Shown one piece after another: positions 48,920-58,799 of a stretch of DNA of 64,000 nucleotides. The stretch spans positions 18,785,501 to 18,849,500 of the forward strand of contig JAJEKV010000016.1 of NCBI GenBank assembly GCA_021234155.1, read 5' to 3'. The first letter of the stretch is position 1. Every line of letters begins with the position of its first letter. The notes beneath the pieces are model-generated. The model saw only the letters and a program-made list of their open reading frames with translations, did not search any database and was not told the DNA's origin. Both the position numbers and the translations under genes were made by a program. Origin of the DNA: Isoetes taiwanensis. Taxonomy: Eukaryota > Streptophyta > Lycopodiopsida > Isoetales > Isoetaceae.

Positions 48920-49678
48920 TAATTGCGAGAAGAAGGTAACAAATGGTTGCAAAGCGCCTCGGGGAGTTAGGAAATCGGCTAGAAGAGGCGGGGAGGCAGA
49001 TTTGCGGGGTGCTATGTGAAGTGGCGGGTCTATTTATAGAAAGGGGAAACCCTAATTTTTTGGATGACTTGGAAATTTCCTAGGATTGGGTAATTCTAAC
49101 TTATCTGAGGTCAAAATAGGAGTTTGAGGACTATAGGAGATGCTTGAACAAGGCTAGGTTACCTAAAAGATGCTATGCAGTAGGTTGAAGGTGACTTTGA
49201 CAAGTCCTGGTGAAGAATTGGTAAGAGGTCTCACAGCTTGCGCCTCGCTTCAATCTAACTTTTTTTGTTTTGTGACGGCGTGTTGTGAACATCAGTCCCA
49301 TTTCGATTAAAGGTGTCCAATTTGTGTAAACTAATGGTGTTAGGTTGATGTGCTCATCAAATTTGCAGAATCTTCCCCTTATTTGGTCAATTTTGATCTG
49401 TTTTGGTCAAGTTTGGTCGAGGTCTCACAGCTTGCGCCTCGCTTCAATCCTAACTTTTTTGTTTTGACGGAGGCGTGGCTGTGAACATCATGTCTCTCGG
49501 CTCCCAAATGTCCTATTTTACTGAAATAAAAGCTAAAACTTATTAATTTGCTCTAATTAGTCAAGTTTATGTCATCAAAGTAGACAAAATTGCTCTATAT
49601 TACAAAATTTTTAATTATTTACAACAAAAAGTTTCTAAAGTTCGTTTCTCCTTAATGCTGGGTCATAAGACTCATGTC
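48920..49678 (-). other. Spacer between H3-like ORF and gag in element A
   Basis: About 750 bp has no coding motif. It contains two copies of a ~70-bp repeat (starts 49225 and 49419, 194 bp apart; GGTCTCACAGCTTGCGCCTC then GCTTCAAT). Related copies lie on the other side of the H3-like ORF at 51108 and 51290. Confidence 0.7.
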
Positions 49679-51360
49679 TTATCGCATCAAGGTTACCAGC
49701 TTGGCGTGGATAGTGCAGGCTGTTGAATCTTCAAAATGTTGTACTATCTTTGCCTCGGCCGCCTCTTGCATTGCTAGCGGCGCCCTCGATGCGTGACTCT
49801 AAAGTACGTTCTATAGGCACGCATAACTTCGCGCACCAACCCGGCGAAGGGGGCGCGGGGATTAGGAGACCCGAAGCTGCTTGTTGGAAGTGTCTAATCT
49901 CCCTTAGCAGCTCTTCTCTCCACCTCCTTCCTATCCGCTTTCTTCGGGTGGCGGCAGGAACCTTGCAGGCTTCGGTGGTGGCGGCCTTAGGGTTTCTTTG
50001 CCGTTGGTAAGCCCTCCCTCGATGAACTTAACCTGTTTTCCTCATAATATTTGTTATAGGCCTCCCATTTCTTCATGTAGGCCTCGTGCTCTCTCATCTT
50101 CCTCTCATAAATCTTCACCACAATGCGGTGGCGTAGGCTTCGGGCAGGTGGTGGTTGCTTCTTTCTATCCCATGGGGTATTGAGGGGGCTTACGCACTTG
50201 GTCTTGGTGGGGTTGCTTTCGGGTGCGGCTGCTTTCGGGTACTTCTGCTTTCGTCGCTGGGTGCTTGGAAGAGCTTCCACCTGCGGCGTTAGGGTTGAAG
50301 TCTTCATCGGAAAAGTCGTCGGAAGGGTTTGGGGGTTTCGTCGGGTTGCGGCTCCTTAATGATAATATTTGGGTTTGGCCTCTTCCTCGTGAGGCGGTCC
50401 GCCGTTCTCCTTATGCCCGACCCACGAACTTCCCTTTCTTTTTCTTCTTTTCTTCTCTTTGCCTTTTGTTCCTCTTCCTCCCTTTTCCTCTTTTTGTCTT
50501 CCCTTCTCTTCTGCCGGCTTTCGTACTTCACGATGAATCTTCTAAGGTGCGCTACCTCCGCTGGCTCCGAACCGGTCACTTGCTCATCCTGCTCGAGGAT
50601 TTCCGTGGGTGCGTCTGAATGGTCTGCTTGTTCCTGCTGCCGGATCTCCCTCTCTATCTCCTCATACACCTCCCTCGTCTCGTCGTCCATGGAGTTTGGA
50701 GATGTGGCCTCGTCCTCCTCCACCTGCTGGTTGAAGACATCGATCAAATCGGAGGTGTCTTGCTCTTCGTCCGAAGGCGAACGACCCCCTCTTGCGAGCC
50801 TCTCACGAAGCATCTTCCGAATGATCTCTGTCACCGGTGGCTGGTGGTTTCGCTGGCGGCAGCTTCCCTTCGCGATCTGTTTGGTTCGGGCCATGTTTCA
50901 CGGATCGTCAATCGGATGAAAGCGTAGAAAAGATCGCCTAAGTTGGGGAAAGCCAGTTTCTAGGGCTTGGGCGAAAAAATGAGTGGGTTCTACATCTATT
51001 TATAGCTTGGGGAATTTTTAGGTCAAAACTCAAGTTGCTCGTTTAACATGCTAAGGCACCAATTTATCTAAAACTTATACTTATTTCGGACTTTTTTTCT
51101 ACCTATTGGTCTCACGGCTTGCGCCTCGTTCCAATACTAATGTTTAGTTTTGCGACCCGGTGGCGTGAATCCTCCCATTCTAGGGTTTTAGGTAATTAAA
51201 ACATGCTATTCTAACTAATTCCTACCTTAGAATTAGCCTTACCACATTATTTATCTCAAATTCATCATGTTTTGGTGTTCTTGGCTCGATGTCTCATAGC
51301 TTAGCCTCGCTTCAAAACAAAAGTTAGTTTTGCGGCCGGTAGCGGTGTCTTTCCACCTCC
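49225..51360. repeat. Four direct repeats bracketing the H3-like ORF
   Basis: A ~70-bp motif (GGTCTCACAGCTTGCGCCTC, GCTTCAAT, a T-run TTTTGTTTTG, then GACGG..GCGTG) starts at 49225, 49419, 51108 and 51290. The pairs are spaced 194 and 182 bp and lie on each side of the 1.2-kb ORF. The left pair is better conserved. They could be remains of module acquisition, regulatory repeats, or duplication slips. Confidence 0.7.
49679..50894 (-). CDS. Retrotransposon-encoded histone H3/CENH3-like protein (element A), interrupted
   Basis: The ORF begins [11 protein letters not shown] at 50894, the first ORF after the primer site and upstream of gag. The first 196 codons are open: an acidic, Gln/Glu-rich segment, then [15 protein letters not shown] and [12 protein letters not shown], predicted to form a charged coiled coil. 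After a frame change at about 50304 it continues with [20 protein letters not shown], which aligns with the same place in element B ([10 protein letters not shown]). The histone fold follows: [10 protein letters not shown] at 49910, LLIPAPPF, then (frame change) [45 protein letters not shown], ending at TAA 49679-49681. EIRHFQ, LLIPA and EAAE resemble plant CENH3. Alpha-C is degenerate. Confidence 0.88.
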
Positions 51361-51538
51361 TGGAAAATTTTGGCTCGTTCTTTTTAATCTTGTTAAATTC
51401 AATTCACTTAATTGTTACTAGCTTAGCATAACTACAAAGGTGAGAAAAATTTTTTCCCACTTTTGGGGCTTGAGGATCCTATCAAGTTAGTACTCTTGGG
51501 AACATGGTGGTGCTTTGCTCTTGGTCTCCAAGAACATT

Positions 51539-51551
51539 GCTCGATACCCTT
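51539..51551 (-). promoter_or_regulatory. Degenerate initiator tRNA-Met primer-binding site of element A
   Basis: The minus strand reads AAGGGTATCGAGC immediately after the LTR end CACA. Compared with TGGTATCAGAGC it has a changed start and lost bases. Position and partial match make it the primer site. The intact version is in element B. Confidence 0.7.
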
Positions 51552-53102
51552 TGTGGCGTCCCCTACTTTTATTATGATTGCACTCACAGGTATACAAGCG
51601 AAGTTCTTCCCCACACCAGCTCCATCGCGTCTGGGGGCCCTCCACATATCTTTGCACGCCCGTAGCGAGTCACCGATTGGGGAGAGTGAAGGTGTCATTC
51701 TACCCGTCTCCCTCGGGGGCCTACCTAGGCTGCGAGGCGTAAACATACATGTCGGTAGCACATACATCAACATCACGTGACCATCTCGAAGGATGGTCCC
51801 CTCATATCTGCATAGACAAAGATCGGCACATCACATGGGGATCCTACCCAAGGCTCGGACTCAAAGGATGGTGGCGGCTTGGGTCTCGGAGTTCGTTCTT
51901 GGCGAGAATTCATGGCAATGGATTTGGTGGCATAAGAACATGGCATAGGGTTGTCCACTCCATCGCCCCCTCTGTGCACACTTTGCGAGTAAGGCTGAAA
52001 AGTGTTGGGACTTTGTAGCCGCCCGGATGCATAGCGAAGAAGGGGCTATTCACCGGGTCTCATCCTCCCGATTCAGATGGGGCGGTGGGATCACTCCCTC
52101 AGGAGATCTGCATGCTAACTCAAGGTGACTAGAGGGCCCTTTGCCCGTGTTAGTGAACCCTTTGGAAAGTGTACACCACTTCGCGGGTGTCGGCCCATGC
52201 CTTACCGCTTTTCGGTGGTAAGCCATTAGACCTAGTCACAATGATCCCGGTAGGCTTTACACACCCGGGGGATGGTTCAAAGTCGGGACATGAACCTCCT
52301 TTTTAGCCCGGTCGGCCCCTTCACCCACAACCCGGTGTGGCTCTTGTACCACCGGGCGAATCTACGGTGTGCTAGAGAGGCTACTCTAGGAGCATCAACT
52401 ACAAGCTTTGGGGCCTCTACCCCCTTCCCAATACAAGGAGTTTCGCGAGAAATACATCATCCAAATATATCACGGAAGAACTAAAGAACTAGATCCAATC
52501 ATAGAGTTAGGTTCTTTTAGTTAGTGTCAAGATCTAAGATCTAGATAACTACTATGGGCAATTTAATAGTCTAAACCTCTTTTGATTCTATGACTAGAAG
52601 GCGGTTTAAGCTATTAAATTGACCAAACTCCCTGATCCTTGAGTGGCTCCTCGACTGAGAGTTCAACCATCCTGCGGTGATGGTCGAGGGGCCCGATCAA
52701 GCAATTCGCGGCAGGCGTCACGGGAGGCCGGTTTTGGCTCTGGGGCAGCCAAAGCTGAGCTCTAAAACCCTAAGGGCGAAAAACTAGCAAGCTAGGGTTT
52801 TCCTACCCTAAATAGACATGGGGTTTAGGCTAGGGTTTCCAATTACCCAATTTGGCATGTGGGATAATTGGGAAGGCCCCACTGCCTTTAGTGGCTAGGT
52901 GGCAAAATATGCCAACATGGAAGGTGTGCCCTCATTAATGTGCACATGTGCACATTAATATATATGAACACTCTAGCAAGTTGCCCCTAGGGCTACTTAC
53001 AGCTATCGTTGGCGTTACCCGTCAATCGGGGTGGCGTGTGCAGCGTGGCGTGGCGGTACAATATGCGTCACGGGGCGGCGTATTGTCTTCGGAACGTCCA
53101 CA
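51552..53102 (-). repeat. Element A, right (5') LTR
   Basis: This is the pair of 39946-41508 and drives transcription leftward. The inner end is TGTGGCGTCCCCTAC at 51552 and the outer end ACGTCCACA at 53102, next to the GGGGC duplication. It is colinear with the other LTR apart from many short indels. Confidence 0.95.
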
Positions 53103-53107
53103 GGGGC
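53103..53107. repeat. Target site duplication GGGGC (right copy)
   Basis: An exact repeat of 39941-39945, adjacent to the LTR terminus. Across this point the LINE reading resumes. Confidence 0.9.
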
Positions 53108-53686
53108 CACAGCTCTACCTGCGTTCCTGGTACTGAAAAAGCGCGGAACTCATTGCCTCCCATTACGCGCGAGGTGCCCACCATCTTAGCGCCGAGGCGG
53201 GCGGTGGATTGGGGAGCCGCCGGGAGGGAGGGCTCTGTCGATCTTTATCAAGCGGGTGCCATTGAGGATGAGTCTCACACTTTCGAGTTGCCCGGTGTTG
53301 GTCGGATCAGGGCGGATCGGCTCCCTTAATGCGGCGGGCGTGCCCTTGCATTTGCGATGAACCTACCCGTCGATGCGTGCCACGGGGTCATACATCGGGG
53401 AGTCTTGGACTGCGAGGTCACATTGCCCCGCTGGCATGTCTGGCGACTAGGCACTACGGGGTGGTGCATATTTGTATATATTGGGATGTTTACGCATTTT
53501 ATATGATTGCCGCGGTTGTCGGCCGGCTGATTCTTTGCCGCGGTTTTCCCTCGAAAACCCTTGAGGAGGGTTTTTAATCCGAGGCGATAATCCGCTTGCT
53601 GCGTTTTTGTATTGGGTCCCATAGACCGATTGGTCTCCGTAGACGATAAAAGTACCTTCCTTCCTTCCTTCCTTCCTTCCTTCCTT
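53108..53686 (+). mobile_element. RTE-like LINE, 3' part
   Basis: The broken plus-strand frame continues the LINE from 39945. VDLYQAGAIEDESHTFELPG matches the LINE at 61.4 kb (LCMYCQHGAIESESHTLQHCP), the zf-RVT-like end of the protein, but the cysteines are lost here. A conserved ~110-bp 3' untranslated segment follows (TTTTCCCTCGAAAACCCTT, a GGGTTTTTAATCC hairpin partner, then ATTGGTCTCCG.GGACGATAAAA), ending in (CCTT)8. Confidence 0.85.
53655..53686. repeat. (CCTT)8 microsatellite at the LINE 3' end
   Basis: Eight perfect CCTT units follow GACGATAAAAGTA, the LINE terminus. RTE-type LINEs are known to end in short tandem repeats rather than poly-A. A separate (CTTT)4 run lies at 53697-53713. 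Confidence 0.9.
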
Positions 53687-53719
53687 AACGTACACTCTTT
53701 CTTTCTTTCTTTTACCCCG

Positions 53720-55080
53720 CTTTTTTCCCCCTCTGCTTGAAATTCGAAATTTGAAATTTGGTACATGCCTTTGGGTCGAAGAACCCATTTGTACCACTTA
53801 GAGAAGCCACTTTGAAGAATGCAGTTTCTAGCTATGGCGATTTGTGCTACACCGATTCTTGCTACGTGCATCCACCAATTCATGCTACATGCATCGCAAA
53901 AAATAGAGCAAGGTTATAAAATAAAAAGTATAACAAGGTGCTGCGCACGGAGGGTTGCCCTCCATGGCCGGAGGATGAAGTGGCTTGGGAACAGTTTGAC
54001 AACCACAGTACCACCCTATCATTCCCTGCCCTTTTGTTACTCCAAGAGTACACATTAGAAGAAGAAGGGGCATTTGTTGTCTCCATTGTGCGCATTAATC
54101 TGTCAAAATATTATGTGATGAGACATGCCTGTATCAATTTTCTCTTGGTCTGGCCCACATTCTATGTAGTCAAGTACATAACTACATAACCAGTAAATAA
54201 CTACATAGCCAATATAAAAGAAATATCGTTTTAAAAATTTTGTCCAACATATATCCATCATATGCCCAACATTTATATATTCTTACACTTTCCCATCATT
54301 TTTTTGCATATGTTGGCTAATATTTGTAGAACATTTTCTTTGACATTATATTTTTTACAACAAGTAATTGCCCAATATTTAATGCGTAACACTTATTAAT
54401 ATTTCGAGAACTATTTTTCAACATTGCGAGCCAAGATTGCATAACATATATGCAAGTAACATTTGTCAATGTTTGCTAAGTATTTGCCATGATCTACCCA
54501 TGCATAGCTATCATTGAAAGTAAACCCAATCTAAGAAATAGCATTCTGCCATTTTTTACCCCTCCTCAATTCTAAAATTGCATTTCACAATCCTCCAAAC
54601 GCATTGGACTTGCAAGCTTTTACCCATGTTTACGTATGTAGGTTTCACCAAAGGAACCAAAGGAACAACTAGAAGATGTGCCATGATATTGTAAATATGA
54701 TTGTTATTGATAGGCCATGAAACTATTAAAGATGTTAGCTAATCTATTATTATTGCCATTCAGTCGATGGTAAGGAAGTTAAGAACCATCAACAAATTGC
54801 ATCAATTGTTTTAATAATGCAATCCTCCACTAGCAGGGGTGCACAGGGCGCGGTTGTATGTTATATATCTGGTACTGGTACATATATTATATATACTACA
54901 AGTCTTTGTACTATGTAGGGCCTGTATGAAGTTGAATGTACATGTTTTCAGGATTGTAGCTAGTCGATTGTATGAGCCAATCCCATTAAGATTCATAAGA
55001 GTATGTGTGAGATTTCATAAGATTTTGGAAACTTGTTTCTACTTCACTAGATTTTATTAATGTCCGCAAATTCCTTGCAA
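53720..55080. other. Region without recognisable gene
   Basis: The sequence is AT-rich from about 54180. The plus-strand frame 53938-54189 and its minus-strand shadows have no motif. Nothing else is recognised. Confidence 0.45.
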
Positions 55081-55640
55081 ATCCATCGACTTTTCATAAA
55101 GGTGAATATGGTTTTGATAGACTTTCTATGACAGTCATTCGTGCAAAGATTCCTATAGATTTCGTGGGATTCTATAAGGGTCTCGTTAGATTCCCTTACA
55201 TCCCCTTAAGGTTCCTAAGGTTCCACAAAGATCTGCTAGATTCTTTGATATTCTGTGAAGAATCCGTCGGGCTCTTCAATATTCCCTTAATATTCTCCTA
55301 GATACCCTTAATATTTCACTGGGTTCTCTAAGATTCCTCTAGATTCACTTAAGATTCTCTAAGAGTCTCATAGATGCCTTAGAATTCTATGAATATTCTC
55401 CTAGATTATCTAAGGTTCTATAAAGAATCCCTTATGTTCTCCAACATTCCCTTAAGATTCTCCCAAGCTCCCCTAAGATCCAAGAGTCCTATAGATTTTC
55501 TAAGATTATATGAAGATTCCCGTACATTCTCTAAAATGTTAGTAGGCTCCTCAAAATTCTTCTAAATTCCTTCAAGATTCTTCGAGAGTCCAAGATTCAT
55601 TAAGCTTCCTTGTGATTCGATAAAGACTTTACCATGACTC
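55080..55640. repeat. Degenerate AGATTC/TTAAGATTCTCTAAG repeat tract
   Basis: About 550 bp consists of endlessly varied short words such as AGATTCCCTTA, TTAAGATTCTCTAAG, AATATTCTCCTAGAT and CTATAGATTTTCTAAG. The spacing is roughly 15-20 bp without a strict unit. It looks like an old, slipped minisatellite. Confidence 0.65.
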
Positions 55641-55719
55641 TTCAGTTGGTGGTTTGCTTTGTCGATATTGGAGTCCCATCCATTACTCACTATCTTTATT
55701 TAACCCAGACTATAAATAC

Positions 55720-55740
55720 ATGCCCGACAATGTCGGGCAT
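55720..55740. repeat. 21-bp palindrome ATGCCCGACAATGTCGGGCAT
   Basis: Ten-base perfect arms (ATGCCCGACA and TGTCGGGCAT) surround a single A. Flanks are AT-rich. It could be a hairpin terminator-like or foldback sequence, but no gene is adjacent. Confidence 0.7.
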
Positions 55741-56048
55741 TAGTCCGGGGAATTTGTAAACTCATGAGAATGGTATATTGTTTTTTAATCTATTTGTAGG
55801 CCTTTGGCTTCGTAGAAGGGTATATAGATGATGGGTACTCATGATGAAGTGTTATACAAATTAAACATTGGCATGCAAAATAACATAATAAATGAATCAG
55901 CAAATAGGGATTGTTGAACATGTGGAATGGGTAGAATTAACGAGTTTACAGCCTGCAAGCACCACATATCACACTGTCTAATACTACACCTCATTCTCAT
56001 GCCAAGAGGTGTTTGCATGCATATAATCGGATACTAATATTTGCCTTA

Positions 56049-56144
56049 GAAATATTTGCCTTGAAAACATCTGAAAGAAATGCAAACTCTACTGGCTTCA
56101 GAAATATTTGCCTTGAAAACATCTGAAAGAAATGCAAACTCTAC
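56049..56144. repeat. 52-bp tandem duplication
   Basis: GAAATATTTGCCTTGAAAAC and the next 24 bases occur twice without a mismatch, at 56049-56092 and 56101-56144. Identity suggests a recent slip or short duplication. Confidence 0.9.
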
Positions 56145-57429
56145 GTCCTTTAGTTGGTTAGAAAGAGCATAAGTTGTTGCTTGGAAATAAAATTTGGGTT
56201 GGCCAAATATCATAGATACTAGTAGAATACCCTACAACTTACATCTAATAAGACACATTTTACTGGATCGTAAATATTGGTTAATAGGACATCTGCTTTC
56301 ACTGAAGCAAGATGCCTGGTCATCTTTGGCAATGCGGTCTTATTTGAAAAAATGCGATGTCAACCACGTTGAATTATAGAGGCCCGAACTTTATCAATAT
56401 TGAGAGTGTCATAGATTCATTGTGTTGGACATCTTTGCAAAGAGCTAGCAAGAGTTCATTGGCTGGACATCTTTGTGGAAAACATTCGCGACTGCAAGAA
56501 GCAAGTGGCATTTCACAAAATAGAAATACCAACATTTCATAATATGTGCCCACCGGTCGTTTGCAATAATGCCATAGCACATCTACTACAACCTGAGAAT
56601 CTTAAATTTGTAACACAGCTTGAGAATAAAGGGATTATTGAGAGAGGATAATCAACATAATCACATAGAATTGGATAAGCATCAACATGATGCATAGGAT
56701 GATCTTAAGAACCATCAACATAATCTCATGTTAAAGGACATAGAGGAAAGAAACAATGCATGTAAATGTGCAATCCGCAGTTGGAAATGGTAAACCTTTG
56801 CCTAGGGCATGGGAAAAAGCGTGTATGACTCTAGGGAAGGCTGAGCACATCCTTGCGACATCGAGCTACCAATGGCAGCAGAGGATAGAGGGGCGCTTGA
56901 CAAATAATAGAAATCACATATGATAAGAAGATATATCGCACATTGTCTTCTTGTTGCAACATTCAACTCTTGTGGTTTCTTTGTGTCACGCAATCTGCGA
57001 TCACACGCATTCCGGTAACCATGGGGTAAAACCTACATCGAGAGATGCTCTTGAAACACGAGAAAAGTGTAATGCGGACTTGAGAATGTGTGAAAGTGTA
57101 CTTTGTTCGACAATATTTGACTAAGTGTTAGTTTTCTCGGACTATAAAAATTCCAAGTTATCCAAGTTCATACCATTTGCTTTCCAAACTTCTATCATAT
57201 ACCTTCATACATGCGGATTTTCTCAAGATCACCCCCATTGTCGAAACCAATGCGCCAACCCAAAACTTGAAAATGCGACTGCGTTCAACATATGCTTTCA
57301 TCAAGGCGTGAGCTTTATAGCGAGTTCTCCATTATTTTGCCAAAAATGGATACATGATGTTTAGTATATTTAACCACTCCATTTCATATACAAAATTATT
57401 CTTGAGTAATACGTGTCCCACCCTTTACC

Positions 57430-58798
57430 ATTAGAAAAGTTACGAGAATTTCTTAAGAAAAGTTCTCATGCCCTTCAACAACATAAATACCCGTTCACGA
57501 GTCACCATCAAAATTTCAAACATGCGGAAATCAAGCCATTCCATTACGGCATAACTTTGGATATAATATTTAAGCGGCATAGGAAAGAGCGAATTTTGTA
57601 GATGACATGCTGTAGAGCTGATTAAAGCTTGCCATGGAGTGTCCCAACCGGTCAATTCGTTAAAAGAAAAAATATTCTCATCGTCCACATTTTTTCCCCT
57701 AGACTCATAAAACACAAGCCATCCTTGAGATCTTGCCCACAATACAATCATTGCAAGAGCAAGACTTTTCCCCACTCCCAGCAGGGGCCATCAGGAAGAT
57801 CTTTTGCATGGTTGAATTCTTTGCAAGAGAAATCAGAGCGAGCGAAAAGAATGTCATAATAACATTCAATACATGTATCACATCGACTAAAAGGCGAAGA
57901 CTTGCCCGGCAAGAACATACCAACATACCTTCAGCAAGTTTTTCTTTTGTAATTTCCCTTGTTGGAGGGCTATCTACACAGATCCCTTTGGAGCTTCTAA
58001 TTTAGAATCTTCTTTCCATAAAGCATTGAGTGGAAAGACATTTGACATGTTGTAAGGAAGCTTGCTGTCAATGTAAAGCGCATTGGTTGCATAAAGATAA
58101 GACTTGGCTCGACTAATATCTTTGCTATTTCTGTGAGATCAAACTCCTTGGATGCCCCGGATGGCAAACCTTCCGCCAAATCTTTGTGCAATGTCCTCTT
58201 TCCTAGTATCGAGAACCGGATGCATTGATTAGCATCAAATCCCATTGTCAAATAGAACCATATTCATTAGTATCCTCGCAATCTAACTCCTTTCCAAATT
58301 GAGCGTAGAAGTTATTATATATCTTACGGAAGCTAGCTACGGTATGGAGAAAGCGACTACAGGCATTGTCCACATTCCATATCTGTTCAATTAAAATGCG
58401 TAAAGCAGTCTCACCTTAGAAATATACTTGTTGATATCAGCTTTTTCAACTTAGAGATATCCATAGTAGAAGCAAAAAAGAGGGTCTTTGACAATTTCAA
58501 GCGAGGCCGGGACCCGTAATTTCTACTTGAGACCTTTGGCATCAAAAGCCACGACCCTGCCCGGGACCACAGCTCCGGCGCTCCATCTTGGGACCCCTTT
58601 CCGGGACCAACATCTTCACTCTTGGAAGCACCCTTGCCCTTTGCTCCGGACTTTGCGGGGAGCTCCTTCTTCTCCTTCATTAGAAATGAAGAGCCATGAA
58701 TTCATCTCCACAGGCGACCCATTTGGGCCATGAATCCTTGAGCTGCATTGTGCAAATAAGTTGGATCGGAGTTTGATTAGAACATGCACGCCCTTCAT
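57430..58798 (-). CDS. Mitochondrial small-subunit ribosomal protein mS29 (DAP3-like), partial or interrupted
   Basis: mS29/DAP3 is a GTP-binding protein of the mitochondrial ribosomal small subunit. The proposed start, MKGVHVLIKLRSNLFAQCSS at 58798, is a basic amphipathic leader fit for mitochondrial import. A Lys-rich segment (KKELPAKSGAKGKGASK) follows, then GLPSGASKEFDLTEIAKIL and EPSLI (near 58170), which fits the LPxG..KEF and R.S.L segments of plant DAP3. A GT-AG intron (about 57830-57928) precedes the P-loop: APAGSG then KSLALAMIVLWARSQGWLVF, with one extra G breaking the frame at about 57766. FNELTGWDTPWQA (57615-57660) matches the TG.WDTPLQA motif of plant DAP3. The C-terminal third is not recognised. 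With introns present this is not a processed copy. Indels may be decay or errors. Confidence 0.7.
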
Positions 58799-58799
58799 A

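Larger units (their letters stand above)
39946..53102 (-). mobile_element. Element A: complete 13.16-kb chromovirus carrying an H3-like gene
   Basis: Both LTRs (1563 and 1551 bp), a 5-bp target duplication, a polypurine tract, a degenerate tRNA-Met primer site and a full gag-pol in the Ty3/gypsy order are present, all on the minus strand: LTR, primer site, H3-like ORF, gag, protease, reverse transcriptase, RNase H, integrase, chromodomain, polypurine tract, LTR. The element sits inside a LINE. All ORFs are interrupted by short indels, although the two LTRs remain very similar and the target duplication is intact. The extra ORF between primer site and gag is the novel part. Confidence 0.95.

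Noticed and set aside
50329-50919. 196-codon plus-strand frame opposite the element A H3-like ORF
   Set aside because: It is the same length as the real minus-strand frame only because it mirrors it. It has no motif and runs against all other genes of the element.
51463-51780. Plus-strand ORF across the primer site and LTR
   Set aside because: It spans the leader/LTR boundary of element A on the wrong strand and corresponds to no known product.
57629-58005. Plus-strand frames over the DAP3-like gene
   Set aside because: The minus strand carries the P-loop, WARSQGWLVF and WDTP motifs and a plausible intron; the plus frames are shadows.
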